From a virus, in the IMG/VR virus record IMGVR_UViG_3300006654_000663, positions 1 to 41,433 of that record: a stretch of DNA of 41,433 bases; one strand, 5' to 3'. How positions within the stretch are numbered: the stretch's first letter is position 1; each line of letters starts with the position of its first letter. A program made the position numbers and the translations under genes. Below the pieces are notes generated by a model that worked only from the letters and a program-made list of their open reading frames with translations, was not told the DNA's origin and searched no databases. Shown in pieces: positions 16,286 through 24,541 of the stretch.

Positions 16286-16307
16286 GGCCCCGACCGAAGC
16301 CGGGGCC
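16286..16307 (-). terminator. Hairpin terminator after the major capsid gene
   Basis: A 7-bp all-GC stem (GGCCCCG with CGGGGCC) and an 8-nt loop follow the capsid stop by about 8 bp; on the leftward strand it is followed by TTTCC. The short, interrupted U-run suggests partial termination or 3'-end protection, letting capsid mRNA accumulate above the downstream genes. Confidence 0.6.
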
Positions 16308-16315
16308 AATCACGT

Positions 16316-17368
16316 TTAGGAGTCGATATCGGTCGAGTAGAACACGCCGGTCTTGCCGCTGAAGTCCGCGCGCACTTCCAGGCCCATCGCACCCATGACG
16401 AGGAACTGGTAGTTATCCGTCGGGTTCATGCGGGTCTTGGCGGTCGTGTTCACGGCCATGCCGACAAGCGGGCGGATATACTCGGCACTCGGCACGAAGC
16501 CGAACAGCTCGTTGCCCGTCAGCTCGTAAGTCACCGCGATCTTGTTGATGCGACGGTTGCTTTCGAGGTACTGCCAGAGCTTGCCTTCTTTCTGGCCGGA
16601 CGCACCGGAGTACGAACGGTCGAAGTTGCGGCCGATCTCAGGCGAGATGTACAGGTTGACGGCGCCAGTGATGTTGTTCGCATCGAGCATTGCACCAAGC
16701 GTCTGCGTGATGAAACCGTCGATGGCATCAGAGGTGGTCGAGGTCGAGGTGAGGTCGATATTCGCACCGCTATTGGCCGTGCCAAGGTTGATCACCTTGG
16801 AGAGCGGGTTGGTGCGAATGCCGGTCGCCGTATAGCCCTGGAACACGATGCTGGAATCGCCGTCGAGGACATATTGCGCCATATCCTGACGCAGGGCGGC
16901 GGTAATCGCCTCCTGATCGTCAGCCAGAGCGTCGAAGTTCTCGGACTGCAGGGTGTTCCATTCCCGCCACTCGCGGCCATAGCCGGACGAGAAGATCGGA
17001 ACTGGCGTGCCGCGGTAGTCATACGTCACCTTGTCGAGGGTGTTGGGCACCTGACCCGACAGGGAACGGTTGACCGTGCCGGCATCGGAAGCAACGCGGT
17101 TCAGGTGAACCAGCTTGCCGATGTTGACCGCCTTTGCCAGCGGCAGGAGGTCGGTCATGTAAGCCTGGCCTTCATCGTTCCGCATGACGCGGCGGGTGAT
17201 ACCGTCCAGATCAAGCCACGCATCACGCGGCAGAACCGAGGCAGCATTGCCCACGGCTGCGAGGTTGTCTTCCGTATGGTGAAACCATTCACGGTTGACT
17301 TTTACATCTTCCCACCAAGCCGCGTGAGGGCGGGAGTTGGCGACAAGCTGTTCGTCAAAGTAGCGCAT
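16316..17368 (-). CDS. Major capsid protein (HK97-fold), 350 aa
   Basis: The shell subunit. It follows the protease-scaffold and decoration genes and precedes the connectors, and has the right size and composition: an N-terminal arm (ANSRPHAAWWEDVKVNREWFHHTED), a central domain with VPIFSSGYGREWREWNTLQ, and a C-terminal beta region (YQFLVMGAMGLEVRADFSGKTGVFYSTDI). The pattern is that of the capsid group labelled DUF6260-like, but no search could be run. Cleavage by the upstream protease cannot be told from sequence. A GC hairpin right after the stop suggests enhanced expression of this gene. Confidence 0.82.
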   Translation of the reverse strand: MRYFDEQLVANSRPHAAWWEDVKVNREWFHHTEDNLAAVGNAASVLPRDAWLDLDGITRRVMRNDEGQAYMTDLLPLAKAVNIGKLVHLNRVASDAGTVNRSLSGQVPNTLDKVTYDYRGTPVPIFSSGYGREWREWNTLQSENFDALADDQEAITAALRQDMAQYVLDGDSSIVFQGYTATGIRTNPLSKVINLGTANSGANIDLTSTSTTSDAIDGFITQTLGAMLDANNITGAVNLYISPEIGRNFDRSYSGASGQKEGKLWQYLESNRRINKIAVTYELTGNELFGFVPSAEYIRPLVGMAVNTTAKTRMNPTDNYQFLVMGAMGLEVRADFSGKTGVFYSTDIDS

Positions 17369-17380
17369 GTCAGTTACTCC

Positions 17381-17839
17381 TTATGCGGCTGCGGTGAGGT
17401 AGCCCTGGCTCGCACGGAACGCGATCAGCTGTTCCGAGCCAGAGGTGTTGTTGTAGGCCTCGGTGGAGTAGCCGATCACCTTGTCTTCCGTAGAAGCAAT
17501 GGCGAGAAGGCCGCCCGCAGCCGGGGTCAGGGGAGTGCCGATGGCTGAAATGTTCACGCCGTCAGCAATGCGGCCGGCGTAAATCTGCTCGTCAAGCAGC
17601 TCCATGCCGATCACGGTGTCGCCATCAGCATAGTCATCATCGACCGTCTTCATGGCGAGATAGTTGTCCTGGCAAATCCAGACCTTGCCGACCGTATCGG
17701 CGGCAGCATTGTCGAACTCACCAGAAGAGATGACCAGCAGGTTGCCCGGCGAAAGATCGCCGTCTGCTGCGGTCAGCTCAAGAACCTGCGGCTTGGCCTC
17801 GGAGACCGGGCCGAGGTAAATCTTGTTATAGCGTGCCAT
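17381..17839 (-). CDS. Probable capsid decoration protein, 152 aa
   Basis: Small beta-rich protein between scaffold and capsid genes, where decoration or cement proteins are coded. It is rich in Ala, Gly, Thr and Asp and low in Lys, with strands such as KPQVLELTAADGDLSPGNLLVI and VGKVWICQDNYLAMKTVDD and a C-terminal IAFRASQGYL. This matches the look of head-stabilisation proteins, but the exact family is not certain. Confidence 0.65.
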   Translation of the reverse strand: MARYNKIYLGPVSEAKPQVLELTAADGDLSPGNLLVISSGEFDNAAADTVGKVWICQDNYLAMKTVDDDYADGDTVIGMELLDEQIYAGRIADGVNISAIGTPLTPAAGGLLAIASTEDKVIGYSTEAYNNTSGSEQLIAFRASQGYLTAAA

Positions 17840-17842
17840 GTG

Positions 17843-18199
17843 TTATGCCTCCGCTTTCGGCAGTTGGAAGGTCGGCTTGCCGTTGTTAGCGGCGAAGGCC
17901 GGATTAAGGGGCGCAGCCTTGCCCGGCTTGGCCTTCTCTGCGAGCGAACGGGCGGCATTGAGGGTCAGCTCATTGGCCTCGTCTTCGGTGAGGAGGTTTG
18001 CCTTGACGATAGTTTCGACATAGCCTTTCAGCTCTGCCTCGTCTTTCGCCTTCTGAGCATTCTGAAGGGCTTCCAGATTATCGGTCAGGGGCTTCACAGC
18101 TTCCTTGACCGCGTTCGCCAGAGTCTCTGGCTTGATGGCCTCCGAGAGGGTATCAACCTTCGCGGAAAGCGCGTCGAACTGTTCTTTCGATACAGTCAT
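17843..18199 (-). CDS. Nested scaffold protein from an internal start, 118 aa
   Basis: Within the protease-scaffold gene, the ATG at 18199 (codon 254) is preceded by GAAAGGAAGC, a strong ribosome-binding site spaced five to six bases from it. The product starts MTVSKEQFDALSAKVDTL and is a coiled-coil protein with a basic Pro/Ala-rich tail, exactly the scaffold domain. Lambda makes its scaffold Nu3 from an internal start in gene C in the same manner. Inferred from sequence only. Confidence 0.6.
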   Translation of the reverse strand: MTVSKEQFDALSAKVDTLSEAIKPETLANAVKEAVKPLTDNLEALQNAQKAKDEAELKGYVETIVKANLLTEDEANELTLNAARSLAEKAKPGKAAPLNPAFAANNGKPTFQLPKAEA

Positions 18200-18958
18200 G
18201 TCTGCTTCCTTTCGATTTGCAGAGGGTTCCCGCTCGGAAGATGTGAACATCTCCAGAATAGCGGACTTGATGCGCTCCTTGAGGGGAGCCTTTTCGCGCT
18301 GTTCAAGCGCTCGGACCATCGAGTCGACAGCCCAATCCAGTTCGGTATCAGCCCGCTCGAAAGCAGAGTTGATCACCTCGACTTGTTCCTGTTCGCCCTT
18401 CGAGTTGACAAACATACCGACGCCCTGTTCAGGCGTTGCCGCTCCGTCCTCGCCTATGAGGATCGCGTCATGGTCAAACATGATGTTGCGGGCGATGAAT
18501 TTGTGGTCTTCGCTGCCGTCGCAATTCTCCAACTCGCACAGGAGCCCCGTGCTGGTATGGATCGGCTCGCCCTTGTCCACGGCGTTCAGGACGGTGCGCC
18601 CGCCCTCTAGTTGCTTGGCGAACTCAATGTCGATCACCTTGTCGAGAAAGACCCGGCCATTTTCACGACGGACGTTCTCATTCCAGGCCCCAACCCAGCT
18701 TGCATTGATGCCTTCAGGCTCGCGGGCACTGACAAACACGCCGTCCACCATCGGGTGGCCGAAAGGCGCAGGGGTCCGGTTCAGCGTCTTGTAGGAGCGC
18801 TCGATCTCGTCGGCAGGGTACTTGATGCCGTTCATCACCACGTTGTCCGGCAGCGTTGCCGACGGAATGATCAGAAGGTCGCGGCCATTGCGCTTTACAC
18901 GTTGCGCAGCCTTAGTGTTTGCGAGCGAACGGACGTTCACCCGGACATGCTTGTTCAT
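17843..18958 (-). CDS. Prohead protease-scaffold fusion (DUF2213-like), 371 aa
   Basis: The N-terminal 220 residues look like the DUF2213 phage protease: PAPFGHPMVDG around residue 64-73, IHTSTGL around 133-139 and NIMFDHDAILIGE around 158-170, which carry candidate Ser and His catalytic residues. The C-terminal part (about 254-345) is a charged coiled coil like a scaffold. The protein should lead capsid assembly and then be degraded. An internal in-frame ATG with strong ribosome-binding site allows the scaffold part to be made alone. Confidence 0.75.
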   Translation of the reverse strand: MNKHVRVNVRSLANTKAAQRVKRNGRDLLIIPSATLPDNVVMNGIKYPADEIERSYKTLNRTPAPFGHPMVDGVFVSAREPEGINASWVGAWNENVRRENGRVFLDKVIDIEFAKQLEGGRTVLNAVDKGEPIHTSTGLLCELENCDGSEDHKFIARNIMFDHDAILIGEDGAATPEQGVGMFVNSKGEQEQVEVINSAFERADTELDWAVDSMVRALEQREKAPLKERIKSAILEMFTSSEREPSANRKEADMTVSKEQFDALSAKVDTLSEAIKPETLANAVKEAVKPLTDNLEALQNAQKAKDEAELKGYVETIVKANLLTEDEANELTLNAARSLAEKAKPGKAAPLNPAFAANNGKPTFQLPKAEA

Positions 18959-18969
18959 TGTCAGGTTCC

Positions 18970-20358
18970 TTAGTCTTCGTCTGGCTCTATCGGCTCAGGG
19001 TCGAGGCCAAGCGCCGCCGCTGCCTCATCGTCATCAGGCTCACCGCGAAACGCCTCTTCCGGCGACAGCGGCTCAAAGCCGACCCGCGCGCGGATTTCCT
19101 CTTGAAGGAAAGCCAGCTCACCCGTTGGTGACAGCTTGGCGTTGATCTCTGCCATCTTCATGGCGAGGTCAAACTTCTCGGCCATGCTGGCCTCGGTCAG
19201 GTCTGCCCAATCCAGCGACCAGTCGCGCTCCGGCAGGATACCAAACGCTTCCAGTCGGTTCACCAGCGCCATGATGTTCGGGATGGTCTGCCCCTCGCGA
19301 CGGGACATGCAGGTTTGCGCCCATTCGTTTGCGTCTTCAGTGCTAGCTCGCTCGCCAGTCTGAGAGCCGACAAGGATTTTCAACGGAATGCCGAACGAGG
19401 CCGCGAAAGATTGAAGTGCCACAGCCACGAAATGCTCAGGGATAGGCAGGCTCACCTGAAGCGACTTGGCCTGCATCCCTTGCAGCCAGAGAAGCGCGTC
19501 AAAGCCTTTTTGCCAGTCCTCAACCTGATCGCTCATCGTCTCGTGCAGGTCTTCTGCCGAGACGCCCATGCCCTTCGCCATATCAGCGAGGTCGATTTCC
19601 TTATCCGTCTCCAGTACAGGCGCCGCTTTGGCGTTCTTCCAGAAGCCCTCGCCACCTGCCCCGATGACCTTTTCCAGCGTCATCAGGTCATTAAAGCCCG
19701 GCTCAAGCATGGAGCGGTTGTGAACCGTGCCATCGCGTGACCAGATAATGACACGATCAGGATGCAACTCGAACGATCGGTTCTTCTGGTTGGTGCTGCC
19801 CTTGTCGCTGTCCACCGCATATTCAGTGAAGTTGAACATGAGCGGCTGACCGTAGGTCTCCGACGTTTCGTCAGAGTCCCATTGACTGACCGTGAGCTGG
19901 CCTTCCCATGCGGGAATAACTTCGACCAGGCCCATCAGACCACCCGGCACGCGATCAACCGGCTGGTTGAATTTCTTGCTGTCCGCCAGCCGCAGGATCA
20001 GGCCAGAATAACCACCGACCATTGACCGGAGGTCCGCCTCCTTGACCTTCTGCCACAAGCGCAGATCATCAAAGCGCTGACGTATATCGCCTTCGGCCCG
20101 GCTCTCTGCATCCTTTTCTTCGCCCTCCATAAGAAACGGAAAGCTCTGCCACGTCTTGCCTGCCGTCTTTTCAACTGCGGCGCATGCAATGCCGTTGCGG
20201 GCATACATCGCATGGAACTGGTCAAACGTTATCGTTTCGGGAAAGCCGAAGTCCCGGTAATGGTTGTGCTTCGCATTGGCGAAATAGCCCGGAAACATAG
20301 CCTGAAGCGAGCGCGCCCGATTGGCGATCATCGTCAGGGAACGCTGCGCGATGCCCAT
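18970..20358 (-). CDS. Portal protein (DUF1073-type), 462 aa
   Basis: Forms the dodecameric DNA entry ring at one capsid vertex. It lies directly after the terminase and shows the DUF1073 portal pattern: YARNGIACAAVEKTAGKTWQ in the N-terminal region, SMVGGYSGLILRL, a PERDWSLDWADLTE segment and a helical C-terminus ending in an acidic tail. Public databases may label this family anti-CBASS Acb1-like; here its position and size fix it as portal. It begins at the last base of the terminase gene. Confidence 0.82.
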   Translation of the reverse strand: MGIAQRSLTMIANRARSLQAMFPGYFANAKHNHYRDFGFPETITFDQFHAMYARNGIACAAVEKTAGKTWQSFPFLMEGEEKDAESRAEGDIRQRFDDLRLWQKVKEADLRSMVGGYSGLILRLADSKKFNQPVDRVPGGLMGLVEVIPAWEGQLTVSQWDSDETSETYGQPLMFNFTEYAVDSDKGSTNQKNRSFELHPDRVIIWSRDGTVHNRSMLEPGFNDLMTLEKVIGAGGEGFWKNAKAAPVLETDKEIDLADMAKGMGVSAEDLHETMSDQVEDWQKGFDALLWLQGMQAKSLQVSLPIPEHFVAVALQSFAASFGIPLKILVGSQTGERASTEDANEWAQTCMSRREGQTIPNIMALVNRLEAFGILPERDWSLDWADLTEASMAEKFDLAMKMAEINAKLSPTGELAFLQEEIRARVGFEPLSPEEAFRGEPDDDEAAAALGLDPEPIEPDED

Positions 20359-21668
20359 TAGCGATGCCTCTTGGACAGGATCATGCCTGCGCGCGGCGCC
20401 TGCTCACCCAGCATCAGATCGCTCAGCGCCCACACCGCAGCGTCCAGCCTGTCCGGCGACCCATCGCCCATATAGCCATCAGAGGTCATGCTCACCATTT
20501 GATCCTCCAACTCGCTCAATCCGCCGACATGGCGCACACGGCCCTGCTCATAGAGCGCGGCAACCGGCTCAGCCCTTACGGCCTTGCCCCTCGATGCGAC
20601 CACTTCCTTATAGCTCACCGACTTATCTACGGTGCGGATGACGTGCTCGACCATCGCCCCGCCATAGTTACGCTCTGCAACGATCCGGTCGGCGCTGTAT
20701 TTCCGGTACGCCTCGACAGCGCGCCGCCCCCAGCCCGCCGGGGAAAGATCACACGTCCAATCCGACAGGACATAGGCCAGTCCATCGACACCCAGACCGG
20801 CAACCACAATGCCGATGCTGTCCGCCGTCTCTTCATCACCGCCGCCCGCGCCTGATGGGTCAACCGCGACCACGACACGCCGCATGTCCGGCAGGTCGCC
20901 GCGCCACAGAGCGTCCTCGACCATTTGCCGGGTCCAGAGCGCGCCTGGTATGTCGTCCAGTATCTCGGCTTCAAGCTCTTGCCGGCCAAGCCGTGTGCCT
21001 TCGTACCTCGATAGAACCGCCTGCCGGAACGCCGGGGCGAGGTTCATCAGATTGTCGTGCGTCCGCCCCCGCGTGACGTGCGTTGTTTCAGAGCGCACCA
21101 GCTCCCGTATCAAGGGCAAAGGCCGGGGCGTCGTGGTTGCACAGACCTTCGGACGCTCGCCAAGGCGAAGCCCGAACATGGCCATGTCCCATGCTTCCTG
21201 CATGTACTTCCATGCCGCCAATTCATCGCACCAGAGTGCCGCGTGCTGGGGGCCGCGAAGACGATCCGGCTCATCTGCCGAATACAGCGTGGCGATCGTT
21301 CCGTTGTCCCACGTCAGCCGACGCTTGGACGGCTCATACACTGGACGGTCCCATGGCGGGGAAATTGCGAGGATTCCGCTTTCCCCCTCGACCATCACGT
21401 CTCGGGCGTCAGAGGCCGTTGGAGCAATCAGGCCAATCCGCCCAACCGTGTCCTTGATCTGCCGGACCCATTCGGCACCAGTGCGGGTCTTGCCCCATCC
21501 ACGGCCAGCGAGTGCCAGCCATACCGTCCAATCGCCCTCAGGCTCCAGCTGGTCGGGACGTGCCCAGAAGCTCCAGCGGTAATTCAGCGCCGCCTTTTCG
21601 TCAGGCGTCAGATTCTTCAGGAGCGCCTTCGCCTGTATCGGCGTCAGCGTATTTGCTGAGCTTGGCAT
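20358..21668 (-). CDS. terL: Terminase large subunit, 436 aa
   Basis: ATP-driven packaging motor with C-terminal nuclease. Walker A is AGRGWGKT at residues 54-61 and Walker B is AALWCDE with Asp148-Glu149; the nuclease domain begins with VVVAVDPSG (Asp270) and has the later acidic DGSPDRLDAAVWAL. The layout matches the terminase_6 family used by gene-transfer agents and many alphaproteobacterial phages. It overlaps the end of the small subunit gene by 68 bp. Confidence 0.9.
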   Translation of the reverse strand: MPSSANTLTPIQAKALLKNLTPDEKAALNYRWSFWARPDQLEPEGDWTVWLALAGRGWGKTRTGAEWVRQIKDTVGRIGLIAPTASDARDVMVEGESGILAISPPWDRPVYEPSKRRLTWDNGTIATLYSADEPDRLRGPQHAALWCDELAAWKYMQEAWDMAMFGLRLGERPKVCATTTPRPLPLIRELVRSETTHVTRGRTHDNLMNLAPAFRQAVLSRYEGTRLGRQELEAEILDDIPGALWTRQMVEDALWRGDLPDMRRVVVAVDPSGAGGGDEETADSIGIVVAGLGVDGLAYVLSDWTCDLSPAGWGRRAVEAYRKYSADRIVAERNYGGAMVEHVIRTVDKSVSYKEVVASRGKAVRAEPVAALYEQGRVRHVGGLSELEDQMVSMTSDGYMGDGSPDRLDAAVWALSDLMLGEQAPRAGMILSKRHR

Positions 21669-22044
21669 CCAGGCTCCTTGCGGCGTCCTTTACCGTGACG
21701 CTAGCATCCGTCTCTGTGCGGGCGGTGGTCCAATTGTGATTGCTTGCCAGATCCATCGCGAGGCCGGGCGTATACTTCTCCCGATCAATGAGGCGTTCGG
21801 AACGGTCTTGCTCAATTCTCAGGCGCGCGCGTGTGGCGGCGTAAGAAAATTCTTTCTTCTGCTCGTAGTCCCAGAGGCTCTGACGCGAAGCAAAGCCCAT
21901 ATGGTAGGCCAGCCCCGCAACAGTCGGGATGCGCTTGTCAGTTTCGCACTGGTCGAAGTATTGATCGATGCAGTTTTCGAAGTGCAGGGGGTCACTGTAT
22001 TTAGGGTGCCTGCCTGCTTTGGCGTCATCTTCAGCCATGATCAT
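21601..22044 (-). CDS. terS: Terminase small subunit (gp3-like DNA-packaging protein), 147 aa
   Basis: DNA-recognition partner of the large subunit. The KAGRHPKYSDPLHFENCIDQYFDQCE start and AGLAYHMGFASRQSLWDYE helix-turn-helix-like segment are the pattern of the phage gp3 small terminase family. The remaining part is an oligomerisation helix (ARLRIEQDRSERLIDRE) and a polar tail. The start could be 22044 or 22038 (MAEDD); neither has a strong ribosome-binding site. Binding-site location (cos or pac) is expected nearby. Confidence 0.78.
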   Translation of the reverse strand: MIMAEDDAKAGRHPKYSDPLHFENCIDQYFDQCETDKRIPTVAGLAYHMGFASRQSLWDYEQKKEFSYAATRARLRIEQDRSERLIDREKYTPGLAMDLASNHNWTTARTETDASVTVKDAARSLDAKLSKYADADTGEGAPEESDA

Positions 22045-22119
22045 TATCGAGAAACGCTAAGGTTTCGCCCTTTGGTGCAGGTTTCGGTTTATCTGGCCGG
22101 TGGGACATGCAGCCACAGG

Positions 22120-22242
22120 TTAATCCCGCGCCTCTTCAGCCAGCGCTTCCCGCGCTTTCACGGCCTCGCGGTCAGCGGCCAGTTCGTGCTCTGTGAGGCC
22201 GTACCGGTTGGTGTCGGCTTGGTGTTCATGGTCAGTGAGCAT
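22120..22242 (-). CDS. Small acidic helical protein upstream of terminase, 40 aa
   Basis: Short ORF with a strong GAAAGGAAG ribosome-binding site before the ATG at 22242; an in-frame ATG at 22260 would give 46 residues. The product (MLTDHEHQADTNRYGLTEHE at the start) is highly charged, His- and Glu-rich and probably helical, ending in ALAEEARD. Function not recognised. It lies just upstream of terS in the leftward operon. Confidence 0.55.
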   Translation of the reverse strand: MLTDHEHQADTNRYGLTEHELAADREAVKAREALAEEARD

Positions 22243-22260
22243 GGCGCTTCCTTTCGACAT

Positions 22261-22521
22261 GAGTAATCCCCGCCGCGAGCTTGCTCGGGACGCTGGTGTA
22301 TGGCTCTGGGCTTATGGGTGAGTGTTCCGGTTAGGGCCGGACGGGGAAAGGGTATCTGCGGGCCGCCGATCCTCGCGGCTCACGTGACGGTGCGCATGGT
22401 TCCCGTAGAACGCGCCCTTTTACTGGCATACGGGCATCACGCCGCAGAATCACAAAGGGGAGCGCGTTAGCCGCAACTCCCCTTATTCCTTTTGCTGGCT
22501 TCTCACGCTTCGCGTGACCTG
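22261..22521. other. Gap upstream of terminase with inverted repeats
   Basis: No convincing gene is seen. The segment contains an 8-bp inverted repeat AAGGGGAG/CTCCCCTT at 22455-22484 (14 nt loop) and a 6-bp hairpin TCACGC-TTC-GCGTGA at 22505-22519, neither followed by a U-run on the leftward strand. Its position beside terS would suit a packaging recognition site; this is only inference from location. A leftward open frame here (ending at 22331) looks basic and unstructured and is not called. Confidence 0.3.
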
Positions 22522-23109
22522 TCAAGCGGCCTCGCCAAATTTCTGCGTGAACCTCTCTGGCCAGAAGTGCCGGGCAAGGCGTCTGGCCGGATGCTGCAGG
22601 ATCTCGCAGGTGTGAGGCGTGAAATACCGGCCCCATTCTGCCACCACCATCTGCAGCCGCTCGCGCTCGGCTATCCTGCACCCGACAAGGCAATCTTCCA
22701 TCGCGCCATGAATGCCCTTCAATCGGATCAGGGCTTCCTCTGTAGTGATCTTTTCACCTCTACGGGGCTGCAGGGTGCCGAGAATGTCCGGCGCCTCTCT
22801 AGGAGCCTGTATGCTCGCCCTGTAGGCTTCCGTGATCTGGCGATAGCGGTGCAGGGCTTCGTGTTGATCATCGGTGAGCAGACCCTGTGTCTTCGCGACC
22901 AGCAGCGGATCATCGGGCGTGCCGGATGATCCTTTGAGAAGATCGAGGCGAAGCTGTTGCGCACGGCTGGGCTTCTGCTTGCGGGCGGCGATGTTGCCCG
23001 GCTTGGACTTCACCCGGCCGGACGGCTCACGCTCGCGAGGGCCGCTCACCTGGAACTCTGGACGGAGCTTCTGCTTACGCTTCCTGCGTGACTGTTTCGT
23101 TCTTGCCAT
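22522..23109 (-). CDS. Hypothetical basic protein, 195 aa
   Basis: Function not recognised. The N-terminal 50 residues are very basic and low in complexity (KQSRRKRKQKLRPEF), which suggests nucleic acid binding. The C-terminal part is helical (DDQHEALHRYRQITEAYRAS, ALIRLKGIHGAMEDCLVG, VVAEWGRYFTPHTCEIL). Such a gene between replication and packaging modules might help regulate late functions, but no family could be assigned. Confidence 0.65.
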   Translation of the reverse strand: MARTKQSRRKRKQKLRPEFQVSGPREREPSGRVKSKPGNIAARKQKPSRAQQLRLDLLKGSSGTPDDPLLVAKTQGLLTDDQHEALHRYRQITEAYRASIQAPREAPDILGTLQPRRGEKITTEEALIRLKGIHGAMEDCLVGCRIAERERLQMVVAEWGRYFTPHTCEILQHPARRLARHFWPERFTQKFGEAA

Positions 23110-23131
23110 GTGTCAGAACCCCTCTGTGTGG

Positions 23132-24541
23132 CTATCGGGATGGGCGGGAAAGGCGGAGAGCGACGGTCTGTATCCGCGTGCCGCTCGCCTTGAAGCTCTC
23201 GGGTGGCAGATCAGTGAACAGCCGCTCAAAGCGTGGCGCCCGCTTCTCAGCCCATGCTCGAAACTTCTGGTGCCTAGCGCTTTCGCCAATCTCGGCGGTG
23301 GCCGGCAGAATTGCGACCAGGCGTCCGCCGGGCTTCAGCCAGTCGAAGGCATGCAGCACGTGGTCCATCCAGTGCGTGCCGTAGAAAGGCGGGTTCATGA
23401 TGACCCAATCAAACTCGGGACGGGCCTTCATGTCGAGAAAGTTGGCGCGGTAGACGATGACGCCGGGCCAATTCTGGATACATGCGGCGCGCTCCGCATT
23501 GACCTCAACAGCTGTGATACGCGATGCGCCCCGGCTCTTGAGCTCACGGACGATTGCCCCCGTCCCGGCGCTGGGCTCCAGGACATTCATGCCGGTGAAG
23601 TCATGGTCGCGCAGAAGCCGTTCGATGACCTCAACCGGCGTCGGATAGAACTGCAAATCCTTGGCGACCGCCGTGCCAGGCTTCAATTCCTCGCCGCGCT
23701 CGGCCGCGTCGGGAATGACCTCGCCATAGTAGGCCGCGAGTTCCTGATTGACCTTTTCGACCAGATCCTTGCGGGTGAACCAGAGATGCGCGTTGCCGTT
23801 CATGAATGTGCGGACGCGGAAGTATCGGGTTTCGACATAGCCCTGTTTGCGGCCCCAGCCGCCCTTCCCTGCGCGTTCCTCTCGGATGGCTTCGCGCAAG
23901 GCGTCAGGCTCTGGCGGTTCACCGTCCAGTGTCGCAAAGGCGCGCTCAATGTCGACAAGCGTGTCGTAGGAGCGAGAGCCGTAGGAAATATGGCCCATAT
24001 CGCCTATGAAGTTGGTGATGATGATCCGCGCATCGAACCTGAACACGTCGTGGGATTTGAACCGGCGGTCGAGGCTGGAGAAGGTGCGCGCAAGTCCGCG
24101 CTGGAAGATCAGCCTGGAATCAGACAGCAGGCCCGCGAGCGTCGCCTCAATATTCTCTTCGGTAATTTCGGGCGCCGACTCTTCCAGCGATGAGCGCCAC
24201 GCCTCTTTGTCGTCCGCATCCATCAAATTCAGGAAGTTCAGCCGGTCTGCCAGCCCATCCCAAATGCTGGCGTCCAGTTCCTGCCGGAACGCATCAAGCG
24301 CCTTTTCACGATCATAGCCGTATGGCAGCTCGAATGCCTTGAGCTGCCGCGTGCGGTCGTCTCTGCGGTCATGGTGGCGTCGCCCGAACGAGGCGCGCGC
24401 TAGCGTGTCAGACGCTGCCTGCCGGGCCTCTTGAGCGCCCTGTAACAAATCGGCCGCCTCGGTAAACTTCACCAACGCCGCATTGCGGTCGCGCACGATG
24501 CTTTCGATTGGCAGCTGAAGGTCAGGAAGCATTTCCCCCAT
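23132..24541 (-). CDS. DUF4942 protein with N6-adenine methyltransferase domain, 469 aa
   Basis: The C-terminal domain carries a class I SAM-dependent methyltransferase: motif I VLEPSAGTGAI at about 319-329 and catalytic NPPF at 383-386, typical of DNA adenine-N6 enzymes. The N-terminal 300 residues, helical and with a YETRYFRVRTFMNGNAHLWF-like end, fit the DUF4942 region. The start at 24541 (MGEMLPDL) overlaps the stop of a tiny upstream gene as TGATG and follows GGGGGTGG; longer readings are rejected. No restriction enzyme lies nearby, so it is likely an orphan enzyme protecting phage DNA or regulating expression. Confidence 0.82.
   Translation of the reverse strand: MGEMLPDLQLPIESIVRDRNAALVKFTEAADLLQGAQEARQAASDTLARASFGRRHHDRRDDRTRQLKAFELPYGYDREKALDAFRQELDASIWDGLADRLNFLNLMDADDKEAWRSSLEESAPEITEENIEATLAGLLSDSRLIFQRGLARTFSSLDRRFKSHDVFRFDARIIITNFIGDMGHISYGSRSYDTLVDIERAFATLDGEPPEPDALREAIREERAGKGGWGRKQGYVETRYFRVRTFMNGNAHLWFTRKDLVEKVNQELAAYYGEVIPDAAERGEELKPGTAVAKDLQFYPTPVEVIERLLRDHDFTGMNVLEPSAGTGAIVRELKSRGASRITAVEVNAERAACIQNWPGVIVYRANFLDMKARPEFDWVIMNPPFYGTHWMDHVLHAFDWLKPGGRLVAILPATAEIGESARHQKFRAWAEKRAPRFERLFTDLPPESFKASGTRIQTVALRLSRPSR

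Noticed and set aside
15632-17548. Rightward 638-codon open frame
   Set aside because: Antisense to the connector, capsid and decoration genes; its opening residues are low-complexity Arg/Pro/His and no domain is recognisable.
22505-22519. Hairpin after the 195-aa gene considered as terminator
   Set aside because: On the leftward strand it is followed by GAAGCC-type sequence without a U-run, so termination is not supported.
22331-22693. Leftward basic 120-codon frame upstream of terS
   Set aside because: It overlaps the 195-aa gene and is Arg/Pro-rich without structure; a shorter form from an internal ATG cannot be excluded but has little support.
22874-24193. Rightward 439-codon open frame
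   Set aside because: Antisense to the DUF4942 methyltransferase, whose motif I and NPPF settle the coding strand.
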